DNA of 64,000 nt from an uncultured Actinomycetes bacterium (GTDB lineage: Bacteria > Actinomycetota > CADDZG01 > WHSQ01). The number at the start of each line of letters is the position of its first letter. Positions within the stretch are counted from its first letter, which is position 1. The notes beneath the pieces are model-generated. The model was not told the DNA's origin, made no database searches, and was given only the letters and a program-made list of their open reading frames with translations. The stretch is taken from the NCBI GenBank assembly GCA_937863385.1, contig CALMBW010000019.1, positions 62,001 through 126,000 of the forward strand, written 5' to 3'. Positions 18,471 through 27,673 of this stretch are shown here, piece by piece. The position numbers and the translations under genes are program-made.

Positions 18471-19232
18471 TCAAACGGGCCCCGTGGGCGTTTCCACGGC
18501 CGGGTACTCGACCCACACCAAGCACAGGCCGTGTGGAGGGGCCACCGGGCCTGCGATCGACCTGTCGCGAGCTTCGATCATCGCCGGCACCTCGCTCGGG
18601 CTCCGGCGCCCCTGGCCCACGGCGACGAGGGTGCCGGCCAGAGACCGGACCATCTGCTGGATGAAGGCGTTGGCCCGGGCACGAATCCGGATCAGGGACC
18701 CTTGTCGCCACACCTTGAGCTCGTACAGGTTCCGCACCGCGGAAGCCGATGGGTCGGGCAGGCGTCCGAAAGAGCTGAAATCGTGGCTGCCGACCAGATG
18801 GCCCGCCGCTTCAGACATCGAATCGACGTCAACCTTGCCGGGTAGCTGCCAGGTCGTGCCTGCCCTGAAGGGATCGGGGAAACCATCATCGATGGCGTAT
18901 ATGTAGGTCCGAGAGATGGCGCTGAAGCGGGCGTGCCAGCCATCGGGCATAGCCGTGACCGCCCGGATACCGATGCTGGGGGCGCACAGGCTATTGAGCG
19001 AGCCCTTGAGCCTCTCGAGGTCGAGATCGGCGGGGGCCTCTGGGATCCCCACCACCTGGCCCACTGCATGGACACCTGCATCGGTGCGGCCGGCACACGT
19101 CGTGTCGACATCTCGCCCCACTATCCGAGCCAGTGCATCTTCGAGATCTCCCTGCACGGTCCTCTGCCCGGGCTGACGCGCGAAACCTCGGAATGGTGCG
19201 CCGTCATAGGCGATGTCGAGCTTTAGGTTCAT
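18471..19232 (-). CDS. truA: tRNA pseudouridine(38-40) synthase
   Basis: It isomerises uridines 38-40 in the tRNA anticodon arm. The signature [10 protein letters not shown] carries the catalytic Asp; the protein opens with [20 protein letters not shown] and has [19 protein letters not shown] near the end, as expected for the family. Length from ATG 19232 is 253 aa; a TTG three codons upstream is possible. A strong hairpin lies immediately before the start. truA between rplQ and rplM is a widely conserved order. Confidence 0.93.
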   Translation of the reverse strand: MNLKLDIAYDGAPFRGFARQPGQRTVQGDLEDALARIVGRDVDTTCAGRTDAGVHAVGQVVGIPEAPADLDLERLKGSLNSLCAPSIGIRAVTAMPDGWHARFSAISRTYIYAIDDGFPDPFRAGTTWQLPGKVDVDSMSEAAGHLVGSHDFSSFGRLPDPSASAVRNLYELKVWRQGSLIRIRARANAFIQQMVRSLAGTLVAVGQGRRSPSEVPAMIEARDRSIAGPVAPPHGLCLVWVEYPAVETPTGPV

Positions 19233-19246
19233 CCCGGGCAAATGAA

Positions 19247-19268
19247 GCGGCCCCCTGCCGGGGGCCGC
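19247..19268 (-). terminator. hairpin between rplQ and truA
   Basis: A 9-bp GC-rich stem (GCGGCCCCC / GGGGGCCGC) with a four-base loop begins just after the rplQ stop and ends 14 bases before the truA ATG. There is no clean U tract, only TTCATTTG, so it may be a partial terminator or a processing or translation-control element rather than a full stop. Confidence 0.5.
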
Positions 19269-19271
19269 TCA

Positions 19272-19964
19272 TCACTTGGTCTCTTGCTCCCCCGAGGACG
19301 ATCCCTCTGGGGCTTCGGCTTCGGCAGTCTCGCCTTCGGCGCTTGGCTCTTCAGCCTCTGTAGCTTCATCCTCACCAGAGGTCTCGGATGCTGCGCCGGT
19401 TTGCGCCTTCGCACCGGCATCAGAATCGGCCTCGTCTTCGACCTCAAGCTCAAGCTCGCCCTCGCGTGCCGCTTGGCCGTACGCCGAAGCGTCGGCTGCC
19501 TTGCTGCGCACGGGCTTGTCCGCTGGAAGGTCGTCGGCACGACGGCGGCGCGCAAGGCGGCGCTTCTTACCCTCAGCGGTCTCGACGGTCGTCGCTACCG
19601 GGTGGTCGCCCTCGGTGACCAGCTCGATCAGGGCCATGGGAGCTCCGTCCCCGCCTCGGGGGCCGATCTTCAGGATGCGGGTGTAGCCACCGTTCCGTTC
19701 GGCGAAACGGGGTGCGATGTCATCGAACAGCTTGTGGACGACTTCGCGGTCTTCGATCACCGAAAGCACCTGCCGACGGTTGTGAAGGTCGCCCTTCTTG
19801 GCCTTCGTGATCAGCTTCTCGGCGAAGGGGCGAAGCGCCTTTGCCTTGGCTTCCGTCGTACGGATCCGCTCGTGCTCGAAGAGCGACACCGCCAAGTTGG
19901 ACAGCATCAGCTTCTGGTGCGCGGGGTTAGATCCGAGACGAGGACCCTTCTTAGGTTGCGGCAT
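19272..19964 (-). CDS. rplQ: 50S ribosomal protein L17 with long acidic C-terminal extension
   Basis: The first ~120 residues are ordinary L17 ([36 protein letters not shown], given here as the NPAHQKLML and [10 protein letters not shown] motifs; then [20 protein letters not shown]). These are followed by a basic linker ([13 protein letters not shown]) and roughly 80 residues of Glu/Ala-rich low-complexity sequence ending [10 protein letters not shown]. The total is 230 aa against about 120 in most bacteria. Actinobacterial L17 is often extended, but this tail is longer than those I know. It lies 19 bp after rpoA. Confidence 0.95.
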   Translation of the reverse strand: MPQPKKGPRLGSNPAHQKLMLSNLAVSLFEHERIRTTEAKAKALRPFAEKLITKAKKGDLHNRRQVLSVIEDREVVHKLFDDIAPRFAERNGGYTRILKIGPRGGDGAPMALIELVTEGDHPVATTVETAEGKKRRLARRRRADDLPADKPVRSKAADASAYGQAAREGELELEVEDEADSDAGAKAQTGAASETSGEDEATEAEEPSAEGETAEAEAPEGSSSGEQETK

Positions 19965-19983
19965 CGGTTTCTCCTCGGCTCCC

Positions 19984-20925
19984 CTAGAACTCTTTCTTGT
20001 GGAGGCTCAGGCCCAGATCCTCGAGTTTGGCCTTGACCTCGTCGATCGACTTCTGTCCGAAGTTGCGGATCTCGAGCAGATCCTCCTCGGTCTTCTGCAC
20101 GAGTTCACCCACGGTCGCAACGCCTTCGCGCTTCAAGCAGTTGTAGGAACGCACGGTCAGATCGAGGTCCTCGATGGGCGTTGCCATGATGCCGGAGGCC
20201 TCATCCTCACCAGGCTCAGGTCCGAGCACCAGGCCCTGGGCGCCTTCACCCATACCCGAGAACAACTGGAACAGCTCGACCATGGTGGAGCCTGCCGAGG
20301 ACAGCGCCTCGGTTGGGTCCATCGCACCGTTCGTCTCGATGTCGAGGATCAGACGGTCGTAGTTGGTCATCTGCTCGACGCGGGTCGGCTCGACCTCGTA
20401 CGTCACACGCTTCACAGGCGTGTAAAGAGCATCGATAGGGATGCTGCCGATGGCTTCCTTGCTGGCGCTGCCGGCCGCGACGTAGCCCCGGCCCCGCTCG
20501 ACACGAAGTTCCATCGACAACGTCGCCTTCTTGTTGAGTGTGGCTATGTGATGGTCCGGATTCAGGACCTCGACACCAGCGGGCAGCTGAAGGTCGCCTG
20601 CTTTGACGTCACCGGGGCCCGAAACCCGTAGGTGAACCATGGTGGGCTCTTCGTTCTCGCTGCGGATGACCAACTCTTTGAGGTTGAGCACCAGGTGGGT
20701 GACGTCTTCGGACACCCCGTCGATCGTCGAGAACTCGTGCAGCACCCCGTCGATCTTGACCTGGGTGACCGCCGCTCCGGGGATCGACGAAAGGAGGGTG
20801 CGGCGCAGGGAGTTACCCAGCGTGTACCCGAACCCGGGTTCGAGTGGTTCGATGATGAATTTCCGTCGCACATCCGAGATCTCTTCAACCGAGATCTGGG
20901 GGCGCTGGACGATAAGCAGATCCAT
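19984..20925 (-). CDS. rpoA: RNA polymerase alpha subunit
   Basis: A 313-aa alpha subunit. The N-terminal dimerisation domain contains [20 protein letters not shown]. After an acidic linker (PEPGEDEAS) comes the C-terminal domain with [18 protein letters not shown] and [16 protein letters not shown], which contacts UP elements and activators. It sits in the conserved rpsD-rpoA-rplQ order, 65 bp from rpsD and 19 bp from rplQ. Confidence 0.98.
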   Translation of the reverse strand: MDLLIVQRPQISVEEISDVRRKFIIEPLEPGFGYTLGNSLRRTLLSSIPGAAVTQVKIDGVLHEFSTIDGVSEDVTHLVLNLKELVIRSENEEPTMVHLRVSGPGDVKAGDLQLPAGVEVLNPDHHIATLNKKATLSMELRVERGRGYVAAGSASKEAIGSIPIDALYTPVKRVTYEVEPTRVEQMTNYDRLILDIETNGAMDPTEALSSAGSTMVELFQLFSGMGEGAQGLVLGPEPGEDEASGIMATPIEDLDLTVRSYNCLKREGVATVGELVQKTEEDLLEIRNFGQKSIDEVKAKLEDLGLSLHKKEF

Positions 20926-20990
20926 TGGGCTCCTCTCGCGTTTCCAGAAGGCGTTGCGGTACTTCGGGTATTCAGTTCGTGAGGCTCAGA

Positions 20991-21617
20991 TCACTTCGAG
21001 TAGTACTCGACGATCAGCTGCTCCTGCACCGGTGCGTCGATCTGAGACCGCTCGGGAAGAGCGAGTACCGAGACCGAGAAATCTTTGAGGCTCGAGCTGA
21101 GCCATTCCGGGACCATCCGGCCCTCGGCATACGAGGTGTTCTCGACGATGCGCCCGAGCGTCTTGCTCTTGCCCTTGACGGTGATCGTGTCGCCGGGCTT
21201 GACACGATACGAAGGGATGTTCACCTTGCGCCCGTTCACCTCGAAATGACCGTGGGTCACCATCTGGCGAGCCATCGGACGGTTCATGGCAAGGCCCGAG
21301 CGATAAACGACGTTGTCGAGTCGCAGCTCGCACATGCGCATCAGCTCTTCACCGGTGACACCCTTACTGCGGGCTGCTTCCTCGTAGTACGAGCGGAACT
21401 GCTTCTCGAGCACGCCGTAGAAGCGCTTGGCCTTCTGCTTCTCACGGAGCTGGAGCAGGTACTCGGACTCGCGGATCCGGCCGCGGGTGTGTTGACCCGG
21501 GACCGGACGCCCCTTCTCGATGGCGCACTTGGGGGTCTCGCAGCGGGTGCCCTTGAGGAATAGCTTCGTCTTCTCCCGGCGGCACAGCTTGCAAACGGGG
21601 CCTGTGTACCTAGCCAC
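20991..21617 (-). CDS. rpsD: 30S ribosomal protein S4, zinc-binding type
   Basis: A 208-aa S4. The N-terminus has four Cys arranged as CKLC then RCETPKC, the zinc-binding form. An S4 RNA-binding domain follows (LRLDNVVYRSGLA, ARQMVTHGHFEVNGRKVNIPSY). GTG 21617 is chosen because AGGAGGG lies seven bases upstream and S4 proteins begin ARYTGPVCKLC; an open frame continues 15 codons further upstream without family similarity. S4 is an early 16S rRNA binder and often the autoregulator of this operon. Confidence 0.95.
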   Translation of the reverse strand: MARYTGPVCKLCRREKTKLFLKGTRCETPKCAIEKGRPVPGQHTRGRIRESEYLLQLREKQKAKRFYGVLEKQFRSYYEEAARSKGVTGEELMRMCELRLDNVVYRSGLAMNRPMARQMVTHGHFEVNGRKVNIPSYRVKPGDTITVKGKSKTLGRIVENTSYAEGRMVPEWLSSSLKDFSVSVLALPERSQIDAPVQEQLIVEYYSK

Positions 21618-21680
21618 GACGCGCCCTCCTATCGGTGTTTCGGGCGGGTGGGTGGATGCCAAGAGGCGATGTGCGCACCA

Positions 21681-22073
21681 TCAGACCCTCCTCCGCTTAC
21701 GGGGGCGGCAGCCGTTGTGGGGCACCGGGGTGACGTCCTTGATCCCGATGATCTCGAGGCCCGATGCCTGTAGGGAGCGGATCGCAGTCTCGCGTCCGGA
21801 GCCGGGCCCTTTCACCTCGACATCAACTCGCCGCACTCCGTGCTCCTGCGCTCGCCGCGAGCACGCTTCGGCAGCGAGCTGTGCAGCGAACGGCGTGGAC
21901 TTGCGGGAACCCTTGAAGCCGACATTGCCGGCGGATGCCCAAGCGAGCACGTTCCCCTCAGGATCCGTGATCGAGATGATCGTGTTGTTGAACGTCGACT
22001 TGATGTGGGCAACCCCATGTACGACGTTCTTCTTCTCCCTGCGACGGGACTTCTGCTTCTTAGGTGTAGCCAA
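21681..22073 (-). CDS. rpsK: 30S ribosomal protein S11
   Basis: A 130-aa S11 with [15 protein letters not shown], the [18 protein letters not shown] segment, [17 protein letters not shown] and the invariant C-terminus [18 protein letters not shown]. It forms part of the 30S platform. It is 16 bp downstream of rpsM and 63 bp upstream of rpsD in the alpha operon. Confidence 0.98.
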   Translation of the reverse strand: MATPKKQKSRRREKKNVVHGVAHIKSTFNNTIISITDPEGNVLAWASAGNVGFKGSRKSTPFAAQLAAEACSRRAQEHGVRRVDVEVKGPGSGRETAIRSLQASGLEIIGIKDVTPVPHNGCRPRKRRRV

Positions 22074-22089
22074 CTATCGGTTCCCCTAT

Positions 22090-22467
22090 CTACTTCTTGG
22101 CCTTCTTCTTACCGGCAACAGTCTTCTTGGGCCCCTTTCGGGTGCGAGCATTCGTGTGGGTGCGCTGTCCGTGGACCGGAAGGCCACGACGGTGACGAAG
22201 ACCCTGGTAGCAACCGATCTCGACCTTGCGCTTGATGTTCTGGTTGATCTCACGACGAAGGTCACCTTCGACCTGATACCTGTCCGAGATCCAGTCTCGG
22301 ATCCGGACGATCTCCTCGTCGGTCAGATCGCGCGAACGGGTTGCGGGGTTGACCTTGGCGCCGACACAGGTCTCTTTCGCCTTGGTCGGGCCGATGCCGT
22401 AGATGTAGGTGAGAGCAACGTCGAGACGCTTGTCTCTCGGTATATCAACTCCAGCGATACGTGCCAT
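22090..22467 (-). CDS. rpsM: 30S ribosomal protein S13
   Basis: A 125-aa S13 beginning [20 protein letters not shown], with [12 protein letters not shown], the helix-two-turn-helix and the late [20 protein letters not shown] motif, then a Lys-rich tail that reaches tRNA at the subunit interface. It is 19 bp from rpmJ. Confidence 0.98.
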   Translation of the reverse strand: MARIAGVDIPRDKRLDVALTYIYGIGPTKAKETCVGAKVNPATRSRDLTDEEIVRIRDWISDRYQVEGDLRREINQNIKRKVEIGCYQGLRHRRGLPVHGQRTHTNARTRKGPKKTVAGKKKAKK

Positions 22468-22486
22468 TAAGCGCCGCTTCTCCTTC

Positions 22487-22600
22487 TCAGCCTTGACGCT
22501 GCTTGTGACGCGGGTTGCTGCAGATCACCATCACGCGTCCATGACGGCGGATGATCTTGCACTTGTCGCACATCTTCTTGACACTCGGTCGAACCTTCAT
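22487..22600 (-). CDS. rpmJ: 50S ribosomal protein L36, zinc-binding type
   Basis: A 37-codon gene reading [19 protein letters not shown], then [18 protein letters not shown] and a TGA. It carries the zinc ligands CxxC, a third Cys and His in the standard C+ spacing. It lies between infA (69 bp) and rpsM (19 bp), its normal position. Confidence 0.97.
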   Translation of the reverse strand: MKVRPSVKKMCDKCKIIRRHGRVMVICSNPRHKQRQG

Positions 22601-22669
22601 CTCTGTGCCCCCAGTTACTTTCTTCCGGCGGTTCGTATCCGCAAGATCGCTCGCTACCGAGCGACCCAG

Positions 22670-22945
22670 CTACTTGTAGCGGTAGATCACTCGACCCCGT
22701 GTGAGGTCGTAGGGCGAGAGCTCGATGAGCACCTTGTCACCGGGCAGGATCCGGATGTAGTGCATCCGCATCTTTCCCGAGATGTGCGCAAGAACCTGGT
22801 GCCCGTTGTCCAGCTCAACCTTGAACATGGCGTTCGGCAGTGGCTCGAGGACGGTGCCCTCGACTTCGATACCTTCTTCCTTGTTGGAGGTATCGGGGCC
22901 GCGTTCCTTGACCCTTTTCTTGCCCCTAGACCGTGATCTCGCCAA
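22670..22945 (-). CDS. infA: translation initiation factor IF-1 with N-terminal extension
   Basis: This S1/OB-fold factor occupies the 30S A site during initiation. The core from [11 protein letters not shown] through [20 protein letters not shown] and the C-terminal [15 protein letters not shown] is canonical. It is preceded by about 24 extra, mostly basic and polar residues ([15 protein letters not shown]), giving 91 aa against the usual ~72. No ATG, GTG or TTG exists in frame between the extension and the core, so the extension seems real. The start is TTG with AGAAGG upstream. Transcription probably begins at the extended -10 at 23091. Confidence 0.94.
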   Translation of the reverse strand: MARSRSRGKKRVKERGPDTSNKEEGIEVEGTVLEPLPNAMFKVELDNGHQVLAHISGKMRMHYIRILPGDKVLIELSPYDLTRGRVIYRYK

Positions 22946-23336
22946 GCCAAACCCTTCTTTTCCGCTTCATCTCTCAGATTTCCCGACATAGGGCACGGCA
23001 GGGTGTTAGAACCATGTCGTACCCGATGGCTTCCGGGCCAGAGAAAGCGCCCCGTAGGGCGCGCGTGAACTTGACCGGAAACGACCGCCAAGGATACCAG
23101 AGCCCCAGGCGGCTCGCTTCCTTGTGACCGCGGATCCCTCCCAGTTCGTCCCAATCCTCCCGCCGAGTGAAGGTATGGGCACTGCGGGCACTGGGACTCG
23201 CTCGTGCGATGATTATCTGGTGAGATCGGTCGTTGTGCTCGTCGCCCTGGGGCTCGCCTCAGTTCCCATCGCCTGGCGAGTGATCCGAGATCGCGCCAGG
23301 CCCGATCGGCATCCCGGACCGCTCGAAAGAGCCCGA
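22946..23336 (-). other. infA upstream region
   Basis: These 391 bp between map and infA contain the extended -10 described separately and a GC-rich arm (GCGCCCTACGGGGCGC) able to fold in the infA leader. Only one weak protein candidate was found, a plus-strand small membrane-like ORF at 23220. No tRNA-like cloverleaf was recognised. Confidence 0.5.
23091..23099 (-). promoter_or_regulatory. extended -10 promoter for infA and the alpha-operon genes
   Basis: The minus strand reads TGGTATCCT, an extended -10 (TG-N) joined to TATCCT, the same hexamer found in the rpsL and rplJ promoters of this window. No good -35 is seen at 17 bp, consistent with extended -10 dependence. Transcription would start near 23084, leaving a leader of about 138 nt before the infA TTG. 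Confidence 0.45.
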
Positions 23337-23369
23337 TCAACGAGTGGTGAGGATCAAGGGGGCCTCTGA
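23220..23369 (+). CDS. possible small single-pass membrane protein
   Basis: A 49-codon frame from GTG reads MRSVVVLVALGLASVPIAWR followed by basic residues (RDRARPDRH). This is one hydrophobic segment with positive charges on the C-terminal side. It overlaps the 3' end of map by 33 bp on the opposite strand. A TTGACC hexamer lies about 150 bp upstream. There is no strong ribosome site, so it may be chance. Confidence 0.2.
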   Translation: MRSVVVLVALGLASVPIAWRVIRDRARPDRHPGPLERARSTSGEDQGGL

Positions 23370-24083
23370 GGTCACGGCGATGGTGTGCTCGAAATGAGCC
23401 GAGATCGACCCATCGGCCGTCGCCACGGTCCAACCGTCGGCCCAGGTGATGGCGTCGGGCGACCCCATGTTCACCATCGGCTCGATCGCGAGGGTCATGC
23501 CCGAGGCGAGCTTCTCTCGCTTGCCTGGGGGCCCGAAGTTGGGCACCCAGGGGTCCTCGTGCAGCGACCGGCCCACCCCGTGGCCGGCGTACTCCTGCAC
23601 CAACTCGAAACCGCTGGGCTGCACCACCGCTTCTATCGCCGCCCCGATGTCGCCCACCCGATTGCCCTCGGTCGCCTGCGCTATCCCCGCCCGCAGTGCC
23701 GCCTGGGTGACCTCCAAGAGCAGTGAGACCTGAGGGCCGACCGCACCGACGGGAAACGTCCAGGCCGAGTCCGTGTGGAAGCCTTGATACAGGACCCCCA
23801 GATCGATGGAGATCACCGACCCCTCCTGCAGTGGGTCATCGTTCGGGAAGCCGTGCACGATGACGTCATCGGGCGATGCACAGATGTGGGCGGGAAATCC
23901 GTTGTAGCCCTTGAACGAAGCTGTTGCGCCCGCTTCGGCAAGGATCTCGGCGAATGCAGCATCGAGCTGATTCGACGTAGCCCCGGGAACGATCATCTCC
24001 CCCAAACGCTCCAATGCGCCGGCGAGGATGCGGCCACCGCGTCGCATCACGGCGAGTTCTTCGGGGGACTTCCTGTAGATCAC
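23337..24083 (-). CDS. map: methionine aminopeptidase, type I
   Basis: It removes N-terminal Met from new proteins. All dinuclear-metal ligands can be read: ISIDLGV and HTDSAW (two Asp), GHGVGRSLHEDP (His), AIEPMVN (Glu) and AHFEHTIAV (Glu), plus the substrate-pocket His in VIVHGFPN. The length is 248 aa. The GTG start is 14 bp after adk, and SD complementarity is weak. No N-terminal SH3-linker extension is present. The adk-map-infA order is standard. Confidence 0.96.
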   Translation of the reverse strand: MIYRKSPEELAVMRRGGRILAGALERLGEMIVPGATSNQLDAAFAEILAEAGATASFKGYNGFPAHICASPDDVIVHGFPNDDPLQEGSVISIDLGVLYQGFHTDSAWTFPVGAVGPQVSLLLEVTQAALRAGIAQATEGNRVGDIGAAIEAVVQPSGFELVQEYAGHGVGRSLHEDPWVPNFGPPGKREKLASGMTLAIEPMVNMGSPDAITWADGWTVATADGSISAHFEHTIAVTSEAPLILTTR

Positions 24084-24097
24084 TGCGGCCGGAGGCT

Positions 24098-24736
24098 CTA
24101 GAGAACTTCGACGATCGCGCTGAAGACCTCATCGGTCGTGCCCATCCCGTCAACCTGGCGCAGTAGGCCCTTGCGCTCGTAGTACGCCTTCAGCGGTTCC
24201 GTTTGCTCGTGGTAGAGGCGCAGGCGCTCGCGGAGAGCGGCTTCGTCATGATCGTCGGTTCGCTCGACGACTTCACCCCCGCAGGCATCACACGTCCAAT
24301 CGACGGCCGGTGGGCTCACGACCGAGTAGTTGCGCCCGCACTCGGAGCAAACCCGGCGGCGCACGATGCGCTCGACCGATACCTCTTCGGGCACTTCGAT
24401 CACCAGGGCAGCGTCCAGCGCCAGGCCTTTGTCTCCAAGCTGCTGCTCGAGAGCATCGGCTTGTTCGATGTTGCGGGGGAACCCATCAAGGATCCAGCCA
24501 TCGCGCGCGTCTTCCGCCTCCAAGCGTTCCCCGACGACACCGATCGTGACGCTGTCGGGGACCAAACGCCCATGCTCGACATACTCCGCAGCCTTGAGCC
24601 CGAGAGATGTCTGACCTTTGATCGCCCAGCGGAAGATCTCGCCGGTCGAGATCGCGGGGATCCCATACTTCTCGGCGATGCGGGCAGCTTGGGTGCCCTT
24701 ACCTGCCCCCTGGGGGCCGAAGATCACGATGCGCAT
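24098..24736 (-). CDS. adk: adenylate kinase, zinc-LID long form
   Basis: It catalyses ATP + AMP to 2 ADP. The P-loop is FGPQGAGKGTQAARIA, the AMP-binding region contains STGEIFRWAI, and DGFPRNIEQADALE precedes the LID. The LID carries four Cys (VCSECG and TCDACGG) expected to hold zinc, as in Gram-positive adenylate kinases. The 212-aa length fits the long form. It is 21 bp from secY and 14 bp from map. Confidence 0.97.
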   Translation of the reverse strand: MRIVIFGPQGAGKGTQAARIAEKYGIPAISTGEIFRWAIKGQTSLGLKAAEYVEHGRLVPDSVTIGVVGERLEAEDARDGWILDGFPRNIEQADALEQQLGDKGLALDAALVIEVPEEVSVERIVRRRVCSECGRNYSVVSPPAVDWTCDACGGEVVERTDDHDEAALRERLRLYHEQTEPLKAYYERKGLLRQVDGMGTTDEVFSAIVEVL

Positions 24737-24757
24737 GGATTCCGGCTTCCTCTCTCG

Positions 24758-26038
24758 CTACTTAAGGAAACCTTCGTAGTGACGCATCATCAGCTGGGAT
24801 TCGATCTGCTTCATCGTCTCCAATGTGACACCGACCGTGATGAGGATCGACGTCCCACCGAAAGGCAGCTGTTGGATGTTCTGCGTCGCCAAGAAGATGG
24901 ACGGCATCAGGGCGATCCCCGCGATGAACAGGGCACCGGGAAGGGTGATGCGAGTGAGGATCCGGTCGAGATACTCGGCGGTCTGCCGGCCCGGGCGGAT
25001 ACCTGGGATGAATCCCCCGTACTTCTTGATGTTGTCCGCAACGTCGGTCGGGTTGAACGTGATCGCCGTGTAGAAGTAGGCGAAGAAGACGACCATCAAC
25101 CCGTAGAGAAGCATGTACACGGCGCTGGCCGAGTTAACCAGGTTGTCGTTGATGAAGTTCTGGATCCCCCGGTTCTGGATCACGTTCTGCATCAACGTCG
25201 GGATGTAGAGAACACTGCTGGCGAAGATGATGGGGATAACACCAGCCTGGTTGACCTTCAAGGGGATGTAAGTAGAACTGCCACCGTACATCCGTCGCCC
25301 CACCACACGCTTGGCGTATTGGACCGGGATGCGTCGCTGGCCTTGCTCCATGATGACGATCAGCACGATGACTACGAGCGCGATGCCCACGATAGCCAGG
25401 AAGTTCCCAAGACCCTTCTGTTGAAGGATCGCATTGCCCTCGCTAGGAAGGGTCGACACGATCGACGTAAAGATGAGGATCGACATGCCGTTACCGACAC
25501 CCCGGGCGGTGATCAGCTCTCCGAGCCACATGATCAAAGCGGTTCCGGCAGTGAGCGAAAGAACGATGAGACCGACCCGCGGCCCAGAGAACTCGGGGAT
25601 GAGGTCGGCGTCAACCACCTGCCGGTTGTGGAACAAGAATGCGAGACCGGTGGACTGCAAGATGGCCAACATAACCGTCAGGTAACGGGTCCACTGGGTG
25701 ATCTTCTTGGTGCCCGCCTCGCCCTCTTTCTGCCATGCCTCGAGCTTGGGGATAACCACGGTCAACAGCTGCATGATGATGGACGAGGTGATGTACGGCA
25801 TGATCCCCAGCGCGAATATCGAGAGCCGGGTCAAGGCACCACCCGAGAACAGGTTGATGAACGAGAAGACGCCTCCGGTTGCCCCGCCCGAGGCGGACAG
25901 AGCTGTGTTCACATCGATGCCCGGGCTCGGGACGTGGGCACCGAACCGGTAGACGGCGATGATCAGCAGCGTGAATAGGATCTTGCGCCGAAGGTCAGGG
26001 ACCCGGAACGCATTTACGAAGGCGCCGAGGAGATTCAC
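24758..26038 (-). CDS. secY: preprotein translocase subunit SecY
   Basis: The channel subunit of the Sec translocon, an integral membrane protein with about ten TM helices over 426 aa. Recognisable segments are VYRFGAHVPSPGIDVN in TM1 and the following loop, LGIMPYITSSIIMQLL (the TM2b/TM3 region), NGMSILIFTSIVS and IPGIRPGRQTAEYLDRIL before the last helices. It overlaps rplO by four bases (ATGA), linking membrane export to ribosomal protein synthesis as usual. Confidence 0.98.
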   Translation of the reverse strand: MNLLGAFVNAFRVPDLRRKILFTLLIIAVYRFGAHVPSPGIDVNTALSASGGATGGVFSFINLFSGGALTRLSIFALGIMPYITSSIIMQLLTVVIPKLEAWQKEGEAGTKKITQWTRYLTVMLAILQSTGLAFLFHNRQVVDADLIPEFSGPRVGLIVLSLTAGTALIMWLGELITARGVGNGMSILIFTSIVSTLPSEGNAILQQKGLGNFLAIVGIALVVIVLIVIMEQGQRRIPVQYAKRVVGRRMYGGSSTYIPLKVNQAGVIPIIFASSVLYIPTLMQNVIQNRGIQNFINDNLVNSASAVYMLLYGLMVVFFAYFYTAITFNPTDVADNIKKYGGFIPGIRPGRQTAEYLDRILTRITLPGALFIAGIALMPSIFLATQNIQQLPFGGTSILITVGVTLETMKQIESQLMMRHYEGFLK

Positions 26039-26511
26039 GAGCTGTGCTTCCCCCTGTGGGTATCGGAGTAGTGGACCTCGAGAAGCTCAACGCTACCGCC
26101 TGCCGCCTCGATCTTTGACTTAGCGGAGTTGCTGAAAGCGTGCGCCTTGACCGTGAGGGCCTTATCCAGGTCGCCCGCACCGAGGACCTTGATCAGCTTG
26201 TCTCGCTTGTGAACGATCCCTGCCGCACGCAGGTCGTCCGGCGAGATCTCGCTCTTGCCCAGGTCCGCTAGCTGAGAGATGTTCACGGCGCCGTAGTGCT
26301 TGCGCCGCGGAGGAGTGAACCCCTTCAGTTTCGGGACACGGCGGATGAGGGGCATCTGGCCACCCTCGAAGCCGATAGGCACCTCGCCACGAGCCCGCGT
26401 TCCTTTGGTGCCGCGACCGGCAGTCTTGCCCTTTCCGGAACCTTCACCCCGGCCTTTGCGCTTGCGGTCCCTAACGGAACCTTCAGCAGGCTTTAACTCG
26501 TGAGGCTTCAT
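26035..26511 (-). CDS. rplO: 50S ribosomal protein L15
   Basis: A 158-aa L15. The Gly/Lys-rich N-terminus (RKGRGEGSGKGKTAGRGTKG) threads into 23S rRNA and is followed by FEGGQMPLIRRVPKLKGF. The C-terminal globular part includes KVLGAGDLDKALTVKAHAFS. It shares one base with rpmD and four with secY. Confidence 0.97.
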   Translation of the reverse strand: MKPHELKPAEGSVRDRKRKGRGEGSGKGKTAGRGTKGTRARGEVPIGFEGGQMPLIRRVPKLKGFTPPRRKHYGAVNISQLADLGKSEISPDDLRAAGIVHKRDKLIKVLGAGDLDKALTVKAHAFSNSAKSKIEAAGGSVELLEVHYSDTHRGKHSS

Positions 26512-26696
26512 CAGTTGATCTCCTCGACTTCCACCAAGTGGGACACGGCACGCACCATCCCGCGGATCTCGGGCTTGTCGTCCTTGACCACGGTGTGTCC
26601 CATACGCTTCAGCCCAAGCGCTCGGATCGTGCCGACCTGCTTGGCACCCTTGTCGGACGACGAACGCACTTGGGTGATCTTCAGCTGCTTAGCCAT
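26511..26696 (-). CDS. rpmD: 50S ribosomal protein L30
   Basis: A 61-aa L30 with KITQVRSSSDKGAKQVGTIR and LGLKRMGHTVVKDDKPEIRG, the standard bacterial short form. It lies 18 bp after rpsE and overlaps rplO by one base. Confidence 0.97.
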   Translation of the reverse strand: MAKQLKITQVRSSSDKGAKQVGTIRALGLKRMGHTVVKDDKPEIRGMVRAVSHLVEVEEIN

Positions 26697-26714
26697 GTTC
26701 TCCGATACCTCTTA

Positions 26715-27293
26715 CTAGTTTGAACCCGTCGCGGCCGGAGTGGCCGGGCCTCGCAACAGATAGGCCGGGGCGATCTCTTCAGGGGTCTTGCCACGCCTGC
26801 GAGCAACACGATCCGGCGTGTCCAAGCCCTGGAGGGCTGCAACGGTTGCACGGATGATGTTGATCGCATTGTCGGACCCAAGCGACTTGCTGAGGATGTC
26901 GCGGATGCCGGCACATTCGACGACGGCCCGAACCGGGCCGCCGGCGATGACACCGGTACCGGGTGAAGCAGGCTTCAACAGAACGACGGCTGCCGAGTCC
27001 TCACCGGTGATCTGGTGAGGGATCGTTGTGCCGACCATCGGAACCCGAAAGAAGTTGCGTTTCGCTTCCTCGATACCCTTTTGGATGGCGGCCGGAACCT
27101 CGCGGGCCTTGCCGTAGCCGACACCCACCTGCCCCGCACCGTCACCTACCACGACGAGCGCGGTGAAGGAGAACCGTCGTCCACCTTTGACGACCTTAGC
27201 GACGCGGTTGATCGATACGACGCGCTCTTCGTACTGATTGCGATCGTCATCGCGGCCGCGGGGGCCGCGTCCGCCCTGTCTTCCTCTGCCCAT
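26715..27293 (-). CDS. rpsE: 30S ribosomal protein S5
   Basis: A 192-aa S5 with an N-terminal Gly/Arg-rich extension ([16 protein letters not shown]), then [20 protein letters not shown] (the decoding-fidelity loop), [20 protein letters not shown] and [17 protein letters not shown]. No ram-type change is evident to me. It lies between rplR (15 bp) and rpmD (18 bp). Confidence 0.97.
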   Translation of the reverse strand: MGRGRQGGRGPRGRDDDRNQYEERVVSINRVAKVVKGGRRFSFTALVVVGDGAGQVGVGYGKAREVPAAIQKGIEEAKRNFFRVPMVGTTIPHQITGEDSAAVVLLKPASPGTGVIAGGPVRAVVECAGIRDILSKSLGSDNAINIIRATVAALQGLDTPDRVARRRGKTPEEIAPAYLLRGPATPAATGSN

Positions 27294-27308
27294 CGTTGAC
27301 TGCCTTTC

Positions 27309-27662
27309 CTAGAACTCCAGGCCGCCCTCGCGCGCCCCTTCGGCGAGCGATGCAACCCTTCCGTGATACATGAATCCGCCGCGATCGAAGGCCACCTTGG
27401 TGACCCCAGCTCCCTTCGCCTTGGAGGCGAGGGCGGCTCCGACCGCTTTCGCTTTGTCTTTGGGGGCACCATCTATGCCCTCTTGCAGCGTCGACGCCGA
27501 CGCAAGGGTTCGCCCGGCGACATCGTCGATCACCTGCGCGTAGATATGACGGTTCGAACGAAACACCGCGAGCCGCGGCCTTTCGGCTGTACCGATTACC
27601 TTCTTGCGAACCCGGCGGTGACGACGGGTGCGCCCTAGTGTCTTGCTGTTGGTGGTTGCCAT
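27309..27662 (-). CDS. rplR: 50S ribosomal protein L18
   Basis: A 117-aa 5S rRNA-binding protein. [20 protein letters not shown] is followed by [14 protein letters not shown] and the C-terminal [28 protein letters not shown] region. It is 11 bp from rplF and 15 bp from rpsE. Confidence 0.97.
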   Translation of the reverse strand: MATTNSKTLGRTRRHRRVRKKVIGTAERPRLAVFRSNRHIYAQVIDDVAGRTLASASTLQEGIDGAPKDKAKAVGAALASKAKGAGVTKVAFDRGGFMYHGRVASLAEGAREGGLEF

Positions 27663-27673
27663 CTGTTCCGCTC

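Noticed and set aside
24203-25978. 591-codon plus-strand open frame opposite secY and adk
   Set aside because: It spans two well-identified genes on the other strand and their 21-bp gap, and its translation is compositionally an antisense shadow.
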